A stretch of DNA of 64,000 nucleotides, from assembly GCA_903632075.3 (NCBI GenBank), contig CAHIKZ030005408.1, positions 2,551,501-2,615,500 on the forward strand, written 5' to 3'. Made by a program: the position numbers and the translations under genes. This DNA is from Acanthosepion pharaonis (lineage: Eukaryota > Mollusca > Cephalopoda > Sepiida > Sepiidae). Below are positions 10,670-21,909 of the stretch, one piece after another. Each line of letters starts with the position of its first letter. Within the stretch, counting starts at the first letter, position 1. The notes below the pieces were generated by a model. That model ran no database searches and had not been told where the DNA came from. It saw nothing but the letters and a program-made list of their open reading frames with translations.

Positions 10670-11775
10670 ATATATATAAACTTCTGCATCGGCAGTGAAA
10701 GCATCCACAAAGTATAGACCTTCTGTTTCTGCTCCTGCACGACTGCCATCAAGGGAATCAGACCCTTTGGGGTCCCAGTCTTTATATAAATACGGAATCA
10801 GCCAACCGTTCACAATCCATGAAGCTCTTTCTCGTATTTTCCTCTGATGCTGTCTGGAACTTTGTACTCAGCGACCTTGTTTAAAAAAATGGCCTTTTTG
10901 GACCCATTTCCACCTGGCGGTAACTAATCCCGGAATTTTTTCGAAATGCTCTAACGCAAAGGGCTGCAACACCTTTCTTCTTTCACCCAGTTCCACACGT
11001 GATCATTGAAATTCGGATCGCATCAATCCCAAGTAGCAGGTTGTACCGAGGGCCTTTGACGTGCCACCAAAACGTCGACTTTGGCATGACTCCCTCCGTC
11101 TGTTAGGACTGACACAGTCCCGACACCACAACAGGCCGGGACACCCCGTCAATCGTCCGAATCTCGATTTGTTGACTGTTCCATATCATATAATCGCGCT
11201 TAACGATATCGGGAAACAAGTGTCAACGGCGCCCGAATATTTACCCTCAGGTGCCACGTTGATAACAGGCAATGCCGCATTTACTGACCGAGAGGGGCAA
11301 GGGGTTTTGTCCCCGGACTTCATTCGAGCAATCCTGTCTATGGCTTAACTCTTTGCAGCGAATCTAGGCATTGAGTCCCTAGAGAAATGGTTTGGTAAAC
11401 TTGTTACTTTGGGCCCTCCCTAAACGGTGTCTCAGGCGCCGGCTGCCGCGATCTGTTCCGTGTCCTTTTTTAGCAATTCGTCAATTCCCAGTGTGTTTTT
11501 TTTTATTGCTCCGTTGCTCCGCCAAACGGTACTTGCCAGCCTTCGCAGAATCAAGATTTTAACTGTTTTTATGCGATGAATGGATCTATTTTAGGGCGTT
11601 TTTCCTCCGCTAGTTCAGTGGGATGACTAGTGCAGGTTTTTATTTTGGACACCCTGCAAACACGTTCGCCTTTTCAAACCATTCAACGATGTTCGGGCCC
11701 GTGGGGGGTTTTAATTCTGGGATCAACTTTAGATCGAACTTGTCCATTGCCGAAATGTCAAATCAACAATTCAAC
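10670..11775 (-). pseudogene. Degraded Ty3/gypsy-type gag-pro-RT remnant
   Basis: On the minus strand, starting near 11754, a frame opens with MDKFDLKLIPELKPPTGPNI then VEWFEKA, the N-terminus of a gag type common in animal Ty3/gypsy elements. Further on, at about 11255-11290, GKYSGAVDT retains part of the aspartic protease D-T-G site. NLLLGIDAI at about 11000-11020 resembles the protease C-terminal LLG motif. Next come EHFEKIPGLVTARWKW, WIVNGWLIPY and VDAFTADAEV, the lead-in to the reverse transcriptase. Many stops, frameshifts and deletions are present, and no LTR was found. It is richer in GC than its surroundings. It ends at the TA tract near 10627. Confidence 0.72.
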
Positions 11776-12079
11776 TGGTATATATCCAACCTATATATAC
11801 GAGCCTGCTTTATATATATATATAATTTCCGTTAACTGACCGAGACCACTCGGCATAAAACAAGGGGCGCCGCCATTTTGGTTTTCTTTTTTACAGTATA
11901 GTGTTTATATGATTCGAACGCGTTTCGAGGTAGGCCATTTTCACAATTTTCCCCAAAAAGTAAACTCCCAACCTTAGATGTTCTCGTAGAATTAGTAACA
12001 ACACAATCACCATTTCATTATATAAAACCCACTAGCAGAAACACTTGTCACCTCAATTTTAAGAGTGAATGCCCATCTA
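11776..12079. other. Intron between gypsy and Penelope remnants
   Basis: It contains a short TATATA run at 11812-11825 and a GGGGCGCCGCCATTTTGG block at 11863-11880 that may belong to the leader of the gypsy remnant. No coding signal. Confidence 0.4.
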
Positions 12080-12880
12080 GATATAAAATACTAGTTATAA
12101 AAGAATTTCCAGAAGTGAGCACACTAGAATTCATTCTCTCATCCCCTTTTTCCTTAAAGAACTTAATAATGTAAAACAGATGCTAGGTAACAATGGTTTT
12201 TCTAACTAGCTCATCAACCACCAGATTAGACTATTTCTTTCTAAAGTAACTAATAGCAATACTGAACATACAGATAAAAAAAAATAACATTAACATCTTC
12301 TACAAAAGCCAAATACATATTAACTATAAGCAAGACAAATTTTCTCTTAGAAATATCATAAACAAATACAAAACCCCAGTTGATCTGAACAAAAAAATTA
12401 AATTAATTATCTATTACAAAAAATTAAAACAGCTAACGTTATCATCAAAAATAACAACACACCCACAAAAACAAAACTATAAAGAATCAACATTATTTAC
12501 AAGTTCAAATGCCTCTTAAGGAACTATGTTCCTAATCAAACCAAACTAATAAATAATTACATTGGTCACACTAATACATGCCTATCTACACAACTCATGT
12601 TACACCTACCCAACCATAGTTCAATTAGAACTCATTTAAACATACAAAAAACGACCAAACTCCATTCATAACATGCTAGTAGAAAATATAAGTGTAATAG
12701 CCTCATCTACATGTAAAAAATTAAAAACTAATGGAAGTCCTAATAAAAAAAAGAAGGAAAAGCCAACACTCAATAGAATTAACTATGAACAAGGTCACAA
12801 TGTGCTGACCATGTTTGGAAAATAAGACATTCCCATAACTTCAGACATATACATAAAAATCCCAGACATTCAATTAAAAA
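12080..12880 (+). pseudogene. Penelope-like element fragment (RT C-terminus and GIY-YIG region)
   Basis: Plus-strand frames give FFLKELNNVKQMLGNNGFSN and LINHQIRLFLSKV, then FYKSQIHINYKQDKFSLRNI and NKYKTPVDLNKKIKLIIYY. From about 12500 comes IYKFKCLLRNYVPNQTKL and NNYIGHTNTCLSTQLMLHL. The order (RT thumb, linker, KC-Y-IG) matches Penelope-like retroelements with a C-terminal GIY-YIG nuclease. The Y-I-G half is visible, while the GIY-side residue is changed. It ends with a PTLNRINYEQGHNVL-type C-terminus at about 12755-12810. Stops and frameshifts make it non-functional. Confidence 0.75.
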
Positions 12881-13061
12881 TAAAAATCACCCTTGATAAT
12901 GGCTAAAAGAATAGCCAGAAGCACTCAGATATACAGAACTTTTGGACAAATCCAGAAAAATTAATACTTGTATTACAAGAAAATTAAATTTTAATCAAGT
13001 ACCTTTTTCAGCTGCCTTTAATGAAACATGTATAAAAGAGGGATTTCTGCTCAAATGCACA

Positions 13062-13109
<48 letters not shown>

Positions 13110-13152
13110 GAGAGAGAGAGATAGAAATATAGAAGTGTGTGTGTGTGTGTGT
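13062..13152. repeat. Compound microsatellite (TA)n-(GA)n-(GT)n
   Basis: TA tract at about 13062-13106, then a GA run to 13121 and a GT run at 13134-13152. The sequence just before it (TGTATAAAAGAGGGATTTCT) is related to 57050-57070, so both may be ends of one unclassified repeat. Confidence 0.9.
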
Positions 13153-13579
13153 ATAAGGCTAAGATGGATCAAGCTTTGAATGCCAACCTTCCTTGAGATG
13201 GTGTCTCAATAAAAACACTTGATGTACTTAGACTACTGTGAGTATCTGGAATAACGTCTGACCTGGTAAAACCTTGCCTCAAAACATTTTGACAAGATAT
13301 TCTCTGTCAGGCAGGACCCTTGCATTGTGCATGATTAATCCTGGCCCTGATACACAAAAACAAAAAGCAAAAAAAAACACAGCTATGATGATTACAAGTC
13401 AGATGGCATCCATTTAAGCTTATTATAAATTGAGAGCAAGTATTTGTTGCATAAAAGTACTAAATATATCTTGTCGAAAACGTTTCAAGTGATTGAAGAG
13501 GTTCAGGAAGCATCTTCAGAGAACAATCCACTCTTTAACTATATAACTTGATTTATTTAAGAAAGATCAGAGATAATTC

Positions 13580-14800
13580 AGAAAATTTACTGGGAACAAA
13601 CTGCTTGAATACAGATAGGAAATAAATTGAGCAAGTACTCAAAAAACAGAAAGTGGCATAAGATAAGGATACATCTTCTAAGCAGATTTATTTGACCTTT
13701 ACAGCTTGGCAATCCCAAGAGTAATAAAAATCCTACCAGTTTTTGGAGGAACAACATAAAACATGCAGATGACAGTGTGCTGATGACAGACATAGAAAAA
13801 AAATGCAGGAAATCCTAGACAAACTAGTAAAGAAAAAACAACCATTAATTGTAAGACATAATATATCATTGTTAGCAAGAGGGACAACCCAAGATTTAAG
13901 CCACAAATTGAAAGCATAAAAAAAATAAATAAATAAATAAATAAAAGCAAGAGTTCTAACAAGACAACAGAAAATGTGACACAAAATCCAAAGAAAATCA
14001 GAATAGTAAAAGGTGCCTTCCAAAAGTTAAGCAAAGTATTAAGAAACAAGAAATATTTATTATAAACAAAGAAATGTGATGAACTGTTATGTGATATCAA
14101 CCCTCCTGTAAAACAGTGAATGCTAGATAATTTCTTCACAGATGAAGAGGAAACTTGAAAGATCCCAAGAATACCATGGACAGAAAATGTGAGCCACATG
14201 GTTGTTTTAAGGAAAATGGAAAAAAAAGGTCACATAAATAAAATAAGAAACAGTTGAAATTTTGGGGGCAATAAATAAGAAAAGAAGGTGGTATTTACTC
14301 TGTCCCCCCCACTAGGACGAGATGTGACACAAGGTCTATTTTTAGGTGGGGACCCAAGTATGTACACCTGGGACAGGAACAAAAATTCCTCTCAGCCCCC
14401 ACAACCAATGGTTGTATTGGCCTTGGTGCGAGCACCGATCCCTCCCTCTGGTGCAATGGGAGTGCGTGGCCTCAAGCAGCTGTTCCCCAGGGCTTGGCAC
14501 CTCTCAGTATTATTTTCCTTAGTTGCCCCTCTGTCCTTTGACAGAGAAGCCCCTGAGCACGGTCTGTCCAAAGACAGAGAAGCAACTGAGAGATGATAAG
14601 TAGACGTGAAATTACTCAAGAGTAAGAAGGCTTGGAGAATTGGACACCCACATTGAAACAACAATTAACCTATTTAATGAGCTTCTGTAAATGGATAGTA
14701 TAACATAGATAGTAAGAGACAAACATTACTTAAAGCTACAAAGGATAGGAAGTTGAGGAGAGCCATGATTGCTCACATCCCGAAAAGATATAGAACATGA
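13580..14800 (+). pseudogene. RTE-type LINE reverse transcriptase copy, decayed and interrupted
   Basis: Fragments in plus-strand frames include AFQKLSKVLRNKKYLL, IPRIPWTENVSH and, after an inserted block, LKATKDRKLRRAMIAHIPK. These are the conserved thumb and C-terminal blocks of the RTE-like LINE whose better copies are at 20420-21640 and 26700-27197. The copy is split by the foreign segment 14289-14623. An AAAT-type microsatellite lies at 13921-13945. Confidence 0.7.
14289..14623. mobile_element. GC-richer insertion inside the RTE copy, with 7-bp flanking repeats
   Basis: The block is flanked by AAGAAGG at 14282-14288 and 14624-14630. It interrupts the RTE ORF exactly where GLENL-type coding should continue. 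It carries internal near-duplicates (TTTGACAGAGAAGCC and AAAGACAGAGAAGCA). There are no TG/CA ends or clear TIRs. It could be a SINE or solo-LTR-like element. A 102-codon plus-strand frame here has no recognised homology. Confidence 0.5.
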
Positions 14801-15226
14801 AGGAGGAAATACCCATATCTTTATAGAAAAGAAATGCAAGGAAAGTTAACAAGACAAAACTGGCTATTTTTTTTTTTAAATAAACATTGCATCGAGATAA
14901 AAGTTGGGAGGATTCTGAATTCCAAGCAATAGTTTATGCTGGGTTGAAAATAATGTAAACAAAGATAACTTCTCACTCCAGAAATTCAGAAAGAAAACTG
15001 AAACATCAAACATAAAATTTGATATTTAAATAATTCTCTGAGATTAAACTTCTAAATAGATCTCTAGGAAAGCAATCCTAAAAAGAGTATATAAGATATA
15101 TCTATAAGATATATAGAGACAGATTCTTAGGAAAACAATGCTAAAAACAGTATACAAGTTTTATCTACCAGATAAATATATACATAGATTTCTAGGAAAG
15201 CAATGCTATAAAGAGGATATAAGATA

Positions 15227-15414
15227 CAGAAATCCCTTGATTAGTGCACTTAATGTGTGCATTAGTAACTATAAAAAATTAAATTTCAATTACTACGGTT
15301 AAATTGAAGAATGTTTTACCGTATTAATTGAGTATTATGTATGCACTAATCGAATTTTTGTAGATAAAAATTTTAGCGCACTAATCAAATGCACATTAAT
15401 CAGGGGGTTGCCTG
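15227..15414. mobile_element. Tc1/mariner/pogo-type MITE 1
   Basis: Terminal inverted repeats are CAGAAATCCCTTGATTAGTG on the left and, inward from the right, CAGGCAACCCCCTGATTAAT. TA flanks both ends (15225-15226 and 15415-15416). At 188 bases with no frame, it is typical of a non-autonomous IS630-Tc1-mariner element. It is inserted in an AAGATA site of the tandem array. Confidence 0.78.
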
Positions 15415-15617
15415 TATATCGATTATATATACACTGACAGATCTCACAGAAAGCTATACTTTGAAGAGAATATAAGACATACCTGTAAGATATATACATA
15501 GATCGACGAATCTCATGGAAAGCAATGCTATGAAGAGAATATAAGACATACCTGTAAGTTAGATACATAGATCAACAGATCTCACAGAAAGCAATACTAT
15601 GAAGAGAATATAAGATA

Positions 15618-15803
15618 CAGTGTAACCCGGATATAAGAGACCCGGATATAAGAGAAACTCGGATATAAGAGAAATTTTCTCTGGTCCCAAAGTGTTCCCA
15701 TACTTACCTAAACAAAATAGACCAAACCCGGATATAAGAGAAACCCGGATATAAGAGACTTCTTCTCCGGTCCCGACAACTCTCTTATATCCGGGTTACA
15801 TTG
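15618..15803. mobile_element. Tc1/mariner/pogo-type MITE 2 with internal iterons
   Basis: The ends are CAGTGTAACCCGGATATAAG and, inward from the right, CAATGTAACCCGGATATAAG, flanked by TA at 15616-15617 and 15804-15805. The motif CCCGGATATAAGAGA (one copy with a single change) recurs at about 15625, 15641, 15657, 15727 and 15744 in direct orientation, and once inverted at the right end. These repeats look like iterated protein-binding sites. Confidence 0.8.
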
Positions 15804-16604
15804 TATATCTCTAAGAAGATATATATATATATATATATATAGACAGATAGATCTCATGGAAATCAATGCTACAAAGAGAACATAAGTACTGGACAAAGAA
15901 ATGGCAAGAAAGTGATTAGATGTAACTTTGCAGCATCTATTTCCACACTATGGAACAAGATACAAAGATACTGATCTTCCCTTCTACCAAAGACAGTATA
16001 AGAATTTGTTTTCTAATTGAACAGATTTCTATACTTAAAATGTTTACTGAAGGAAAAGCTTTAAGCATAAAAGAGAACAATTTTGAACAAAGAAAAAAAG
16101 CATAAAGACAATGACCAATAATTGCTTTCTTAAACAATTTGCCATATTTATGAAGTATTGAAAACAATTACAGCCTTAATTATAAGTGATGGCTTCAGTT
16201 ATTAGTCATTAGTAATAACTAGAATTCCTGTCAGTATAGAATCATAAATAAATTCTAATACAGCCAAATCAACCAATACAGATTAGTATAAATCTTATGG
16301 AACTCTCTTCTCATTGTGTTCATTCCCTGGGATCAGAAGTTAGTAATTTGTATATTTAACTATCTTCATTTGTTTTAAGGATTTAAATGTCCTAAATACT
16401 AATTCTGTCCAGAAGAACATCTAGGGACAAGTGGATTTGGACAAGTGCAGGCTATGTGGCATGGAGACAGAAAATGTCACCCATATCAATAGCACATTGG
16501 GAATGCTTCAACAAAAAAAATAGAAGTGCTAACATGATAAAGTGGAGGCATTGATAATGAAGAAAAGTGGTGATAATAAAGAAAAGAGTTAAAATGGAGG
16601 GAAA

Positions 16605-17165
16605 AGAACCAATATTGGAAATATAATAATAATAATAATAATAATAATAAAGGATTCTATCAAACAGCAAGGCAAGAAAACTAAAAAAAAAAATAGTAAT
16701 CGATAATAAGAAGAAAAGAAAAAAGTGCCACAGTGGTGATCATGATGATGAGGGGTTAAAATGGGGGGGGAGGACCAATATTGAAAATATAATAATAATA
16801 ATAATAATAATAAAGGATTGTATGAAACAGAAAATCAAGAAAACTGGAAAGAATAATAATAATAATCTTAGCAATCTTACAAAAATAATAAGTGTCACAG
16901 TGATGATGATGAGTTAAAATGGAGTGGGGAGAACCAATATTGGAAATAATAGTAATAATAATAATAGATTATATCAAACAGAAAATCAGGAAAACTAGAA
17001 ATAATAATAATAATAGCAATCTTCTTTTAAAAATAAGTGCCACAGTGGTGGTGATGATAAGGAGGAGGAGTTAAAATGGAGGAGTAGAACCAATACTGGA
17101 ATAATAATAATAATAATAAAGGATTGTATTAAACAGAAAATTAGGAAACTGGAATTAATAATTCT
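16605..17165. repeat. ~160-bp tandem array with embedded AAT microsatellites
   Basis: Four units begin at the AGAACCAATATTGG-type start, at 16605, 16771, 16930 and 17086 (spacing 166, 159 and 156). Each unit contains an (AAT)n run, then AGGATTGTATGAAACAGAAA, then AGTGCCACAGTGGTG, then GTTAAAATGG. A partial unit precedes the first. The AAT run length differs among units. Confidence 0.85.
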
Positions 17166-18068
17166 CAAAGTTTGGTAAGCTTGTTCTCTCACAGCCTATA
17201 CACGATATACATACATAAATATATTACCATGACCAGCCAACTGAATCACAGAAAATATAAGATCTATATCTTTGTATAACAGTTGCAATAATTTTGTTAA
17301 TTTGGTAATGTTTAACTTTCATGGTCACAAAAACAACTGTGCCAAAAGAAGTTTTTCCTTTGACACCACTATCATTTTATACTACTTTCACTCCCATTGT
17401 TTTAAAAAGCAATGATTAGAATGTTAATAAAACCCAAACATACAAAAGCAGATTTATACATTTTCTTTATTCTTGAGAATTGGTAACAAAAATGTTAAAC
17501 ATTATTTATTAGATTACGTATTTATTTATTTTTTAAAATTAGCAACAATTTTAAAACATTTTCAAAATTATGTTTTACAAAAAAATTTTTTTAAAAGAGT
17601 AGGAAGGCAAGTAACCGATAATGCCTTGAGTTTCTATTGATTAATTATCCTTAATCCTAGATCATGATTATAAAAAAAATTGGAAAATTAAAATAAAAAA
17701 TAATTTGAGATATAAAATAACCTGAGAAGAAAATGTATAATGTCTAGAAAATCATGTTTATTCAATTTTTTTTCATTCTATAGCTCATTGGTATTTTTAG
17801 AAAATTATGAACAAAAAAAAAATAGTAAATAATAAATATTGCACTTGTAGATAGTTTACATATTTTGATAATTTTGTTATTTCTTTTTATAAATTATTGA
17901 ATAAAAAGATTTCTTTTCAAATTTATTGGTATAATAAATATCACATTGTACTTGGGTCAGATATTTTTATAATCTTGTAAATAAACATTGTCAAGGGAGT
18001 TTTCATTGTATAAAGTAATAGCAGTGTCAAGGGAATAACCATCCTTTTCACAGACATTTTTTTTTTTT
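17166..18068. other. AT-rich intron, no feature seen apart from a LINE tail scrap
   Basis: Mostly AT-rich. The last about 70 bases repeat the RTE LINE 3' end (TAATAGCAGTGTCAAGGGAA). Confidence 0.5.
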
Positions 18069-18401
18069 CTAAACCAAAGAATATATATTCTATTCATACG
18101 AATCTATCCTAAAAATGTTGTCAGCATTAAATTACCCTTTGAAGTTGATATGCCATAAAACAAAATAAACCAAACCAATCTAAACCAACGAATACATATT
18201 CTATTCATACGAATCTATCCTAAATATGTTGTCAGCATTAAATAACCCACTGAGGTTGATATGCCGTAAAACAAAATAAACCAAACCAATCTAAACCAAA
18301 GAATACATATTCTATTCATATGAATCTATCCTAAAAATGTTGTCGGTATTAAATAACCCATTGAGGTTGATATGCCGTAAAACAAAATAAACTGTTGTCT
18401 T
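18069..18401. repeat. 111-bp unit, three tandem copies
   Basis: Units start at 18069, 18180 and 18291, each with CTAAACCAAAGAATACATAT, CTATTCATACGAATCTATCC, GTTGTCAGCATTAAAT and GTTGATATGCCGTAAAACAA. A single unit split by a solo LTR lies at 25672-26020, which shows that the unit is also dispersed. Confidence 0.85.
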
Positions 18402-20419
18402 TGCAAATGAAGATCAAGAAAGGTGTCCTACTTCTGGAACAAGCTCAGTGATGATTAACAAAACCAAAATAGGACAGTTATGTTTTGTAGTGTTAGGACA
18501 ATTAATCAGAATTGGAATCAAGAATCGGAAATATCGGAAGTTTTGGGGTATCAGAATCAGAGAAGTTTTAACCTAATTTCTGATGCCAAAAATGATTCTT
18601 TGGATTTTGTTTTGTTTAAAACTTAATTTTCTATTCCTGCTACTAATGATAAAAAGATAAATATTTACTGATTTTAAACTATCAGTAATACTAAAATCTA
18701 CAAATTATAATAATACTTAAGGAAAATGTAAATTTATTTTTCTTGTGTAAAAAAAAAAAAAATTAAATGTGTAAGTTTCTACTCAGTTTTCAAACCTTCC
18801 ATAAAATTTGCTAGTTTAAAGTCTGTTTCAGTTCGAAATAAAATTTTTATTTTTAAGTTCTTTTTAAACATTGTTAATTCACCCATTTAAAATAAATTAT
18901 TAATTTAATAATTATAATCAAAATTATGTACTATAAACACAAATGAATTCATGTTGTTCTGCTGGGCTCTCTTAAAACAATTTTTATTATTTTTTTTTTA
19001 ATATATAAAAGAGAAAAAAAATGAATACATGGAATTTCCACCAATGTCACATTTAATTTCTTCACATGAAATATTGACTATGTCACAAATTGTCTTTGTG
19101 GTGAGGCAATTAAATTACAACAATTTGTTTTTATAACAGTTTTAATCCATAAAATCATTTTTAGTCTCGGTTATTGAAAAGTTATTTTTGTTTACAGAGT
19201 ATGCTATGTAAACAAAAATAAATATTCTTTTCAATAACCGAAACTTAAAAAAGTAAACATTCTTTTCATGAAAGTTAAATTTGTTTCTATGAAATTTATG
19301 TATTTCTTAAAATTTTATAGCTTTCAAAATAGATTTTCATCTTTATTTACTTTAAAATAATAAACTTTTATTTGAAGTTTCCTGAAAAAAATTTTTTTCA
19401 CACAAAAGTTTGTATTAAAAAACCTAAAATTTAATTTCCATCGAAAATTGTATCTAATTTTATTGAACTTTCCTGTGTTAAATTATTATGGCATTAAAAA
19501 TATTTTTAACTTTTTTCTCATTTATTCCTCCATGGAGCCAAACGAGATGCAAGTTTTATAAGTAGAAGTGTATAAAAAAGTTAAAATGAGTATTTTTATC
19601 TGGTGTGATTAAGCTATAGTTTTTGCCACTTTTAACATGTTTTATTTTAATATCTTTAAAATAAAACTAATAAAATTTCATCTTCTAATAATCTAATAAA
19701 TAACTGAAAAAAATCAATCCATGCAAAAAAAAAAAAATACACATTTACAGTTGTTCTCATCATAATGAAGATTTTAATCTTATTTTTATTTTAATGCTTT
19801 ATAACAAATGAATCTCATACCTTATAAAATGACCAAGTGGGATATCAGTGTTATTTAGCTTTCAACTTCCTAATATTTTTCTTAAATTTATTATAAAGTT
19901 TGTTAAAATTGTTTATATCTCTTTTAAAAAAATAATCAAGAAATGTGTTTTTACTGTATTGTTTCACTTTTACACTTTTTAACAAAAATAATTTTAACTG
20001 ATATTTATTATTTTCAGATCACAATTATGGTAAGTGTATCCAATACCAAGCAGAAAAGTGTAGTTTGGAAGTTTTTTTAAGATTTCTGATGATAACTAAA
20101 ATAAAGCAATGTCAATTGTAGCTAACTTTAATGATTTATGTACAGAAATTGTTCTCTTTATTGTTACTCTTACTCAATTTTTTAAATAAAAAGGATATTT
20201 AACTTTATTTTATAAGCTTTTGTATTCATTTTTCTACTAAAAGTTTTATTAATAAATGTACTTTGCTCATTAAGTTTCCCAAACCAACTGTAGGGCCTGA
20301 AAATAATGAATTTTAATCATTCTTGGTATTGGAATCGGAAATTTAGAACAGTATTGGGTATTGTATTGGAATCAGTAAAAATACTGGTAACATCTCATCA
20401 TTAATGTCTTGTCCCAACA
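18402..20419. other. AT-rich intron with one small hairpin
   Basis: Long AT-rich interval without exon-like or coding signals. An imperfect hairpin at about 19165-19250 pairs TAGTCTCGGTTATTGAAAAG with CTTTTCAATAACCGAAACTT around a short loop. It may be another fold-back element. Confidence 0.5.
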
Positions 20420-21640
20420 ACTGCAGTGGAAAAATTTAAAGAACCCAAGACAGTATCAGAAACAGCAATACAAATGCAGAAGGCAGGCATGTACACAGGT
20501 TTTATAGATTATGCAAAGACATTTGATAATATACATCACAATAATCTGTTGGAACTGCTTAGCAACCTTGACATATTGGGGAAGGATATTAGAATAATCA
20601 AGAGTAAACTGCCTGCATACAGAGAGAAAATGAGTTCAGCAGATATACAAAATTAGAAAGAGGCGTAAGACAAGGATGTGTCTTCTCACTGGACTTGTTC
20701 AACCTGTACATTGAGGCAATTCTGAGAGAATTAGAAGTTCTACCAGGATCCATTATTTGTGGCCACAATCTTTACAATATAAGATATGCAGATGACACAG
20801 TTTTGATAGCAGACATGGAAAGAAAACTACAAAAACTCCTACAGAAGGTAGTGAAAGAAAGCTAGAAGAAAGGATTAAACATCAAATGCAAGACAGAATA
20901 CATGATTGTGAGCAAAAGGATGAGCCCACAGTGCAAATTACAAATTGGAGATACCAAAAATCAAACAAGTACAAAAATTTAAATATCTGGGAAGTGTTTT
21001 AACAGAGGATGGAAAGTGGAATACTGAAATCCAAAGGTGCATTTGGATAGCCAAAGATGCCTTCCAAAAGCTGAGCAGAGTATTAAGAAACAGAAAAACT
21101 TTGTTGGAAAGAAAGAAAAGAGTATTGAACTGTTACATATCAGTCCTCCTATATGACAGTGAATGCTGGACAATCTCCTCAAAGATGAAGAAGAGACTTG
21201 AAGCAACAGAAATATGGTTCTACAGAAGGATGCAGACGATATCATGGACGTAATATGTGAGCAACAATGAAGTTTTAAAGAAAATGGAAACTAAAAGCAA
21301 AATTATACCTAACATCAAGAAGACGGAGGTGAAATTTTTAGGGTACATAATGAGGAAAGAGGGCTTGGAAAATCTGATACTCACAGGATATAGTGAAGGC
21401 AAGAGGGACAAAGGGAAACAACACATAACATGCTCAGTGAGCTTGCAAAAATGGATGGCAGAACAAAGTTTAGGAGAAATAAGAAAAAGACAAAATTTTT
21501 TAAGAGCTACGAAGCATAGGAAATTGTGGAGAGCCATGATTGCTTATGTCCTGTGGGCGGGGTATAAACACTGCCGAGGAGTGAAGCTACTTAAAATAAT
21601 AGTGGTGTCAAGGGAAAGACCATCCTTTTGACACAGTGTT
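20420..21640 (+). pseudogene. RTE-type LINE reverse transcriptase copy
   Basis: Successive plus-strand blocks give GFIDYAKTFDNIHHNNLLEL (palm), then RGVRQGC and FSLDLFN-type residues, YADDTVLIADMERKLQKLL with the Y-A-D-D catalytic pair at about 20785, QKFKYLGSVLTEDGKW, AFQKLSRVLRNRKTLL, RRMQTISWT and LKKMETKSKIIPNIKK. An expected Arg-Lys block and 3' UTR follow at 21570-21640. The N-terminal endonuclease is missing and there are at least three stops or frameshifts. It is the most complete RTE copy here. Confidence 0.85.
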
Positions 21641-21909
21641 TTTTGCAGACATGAAGTTCCAAGTTTGCCAAAAATTCAAACTGATACTTTAAATACTTTC
21701 ATCCATGTTTGAGATGGTACAAATGGAGATTTTCTTAACTGTATAGGTACACTTGTGAAAAGCACAAATTTCCATCAGGCATCCTTTGAGCAATTTTCAT
21801 TTTAGTTCTCATAACTTTGCGTTGCTCATAACTTTGTCAACAGATAACATTGTGATACATGAACAGTAAAATCTTGTAAATTATTATCACATATAATCCA
21901 TTTTGCTTT

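Larger units (their letters stand above)
15040..15880. repeat. ~68-bp tandem array interrupted by two MITEs
   Basis: About seven units follow the pattern TCTCATGGAAAGCAATGCTA, then GAAGAGAATATAAGA, then a TA-rich spacer. Starts are near 15061, 15125, 15190, 15440, 15508, 15577 and 15850. Two different TA-flanked MITEs (15227-15414 and 15618-15803) interrupt units 3 and 6. Confidence 0.8.

Noticed and set aside
10197..10698. Frames rich in Tyr/Ile (also 12942-13124, 15708-15896, 23962-24180, 35180-35464, 56039-56706)
   Set aside because: They are translations of TA microsatellites.
11061..11348. 95-codon plus-strand frame starting MPPKRRLWHDSL
   Set aside because: It is the opposite strand of the gypsy protease remnant, whose minus-strand motifs are recognisable.
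14288..14596. 102-codon Pro-rich frame as a gene
   Set aside because: It lies within a flanked insertion in a dead LINE, has no known motif and no splice or promoter context.
15040..15880. CRISPR-like array of regularly spaced repeats
   Set aside because: Units are adjacent without unique spacers, the genome is eukaryotic, and the interruptions are TA-flanked MITEs.
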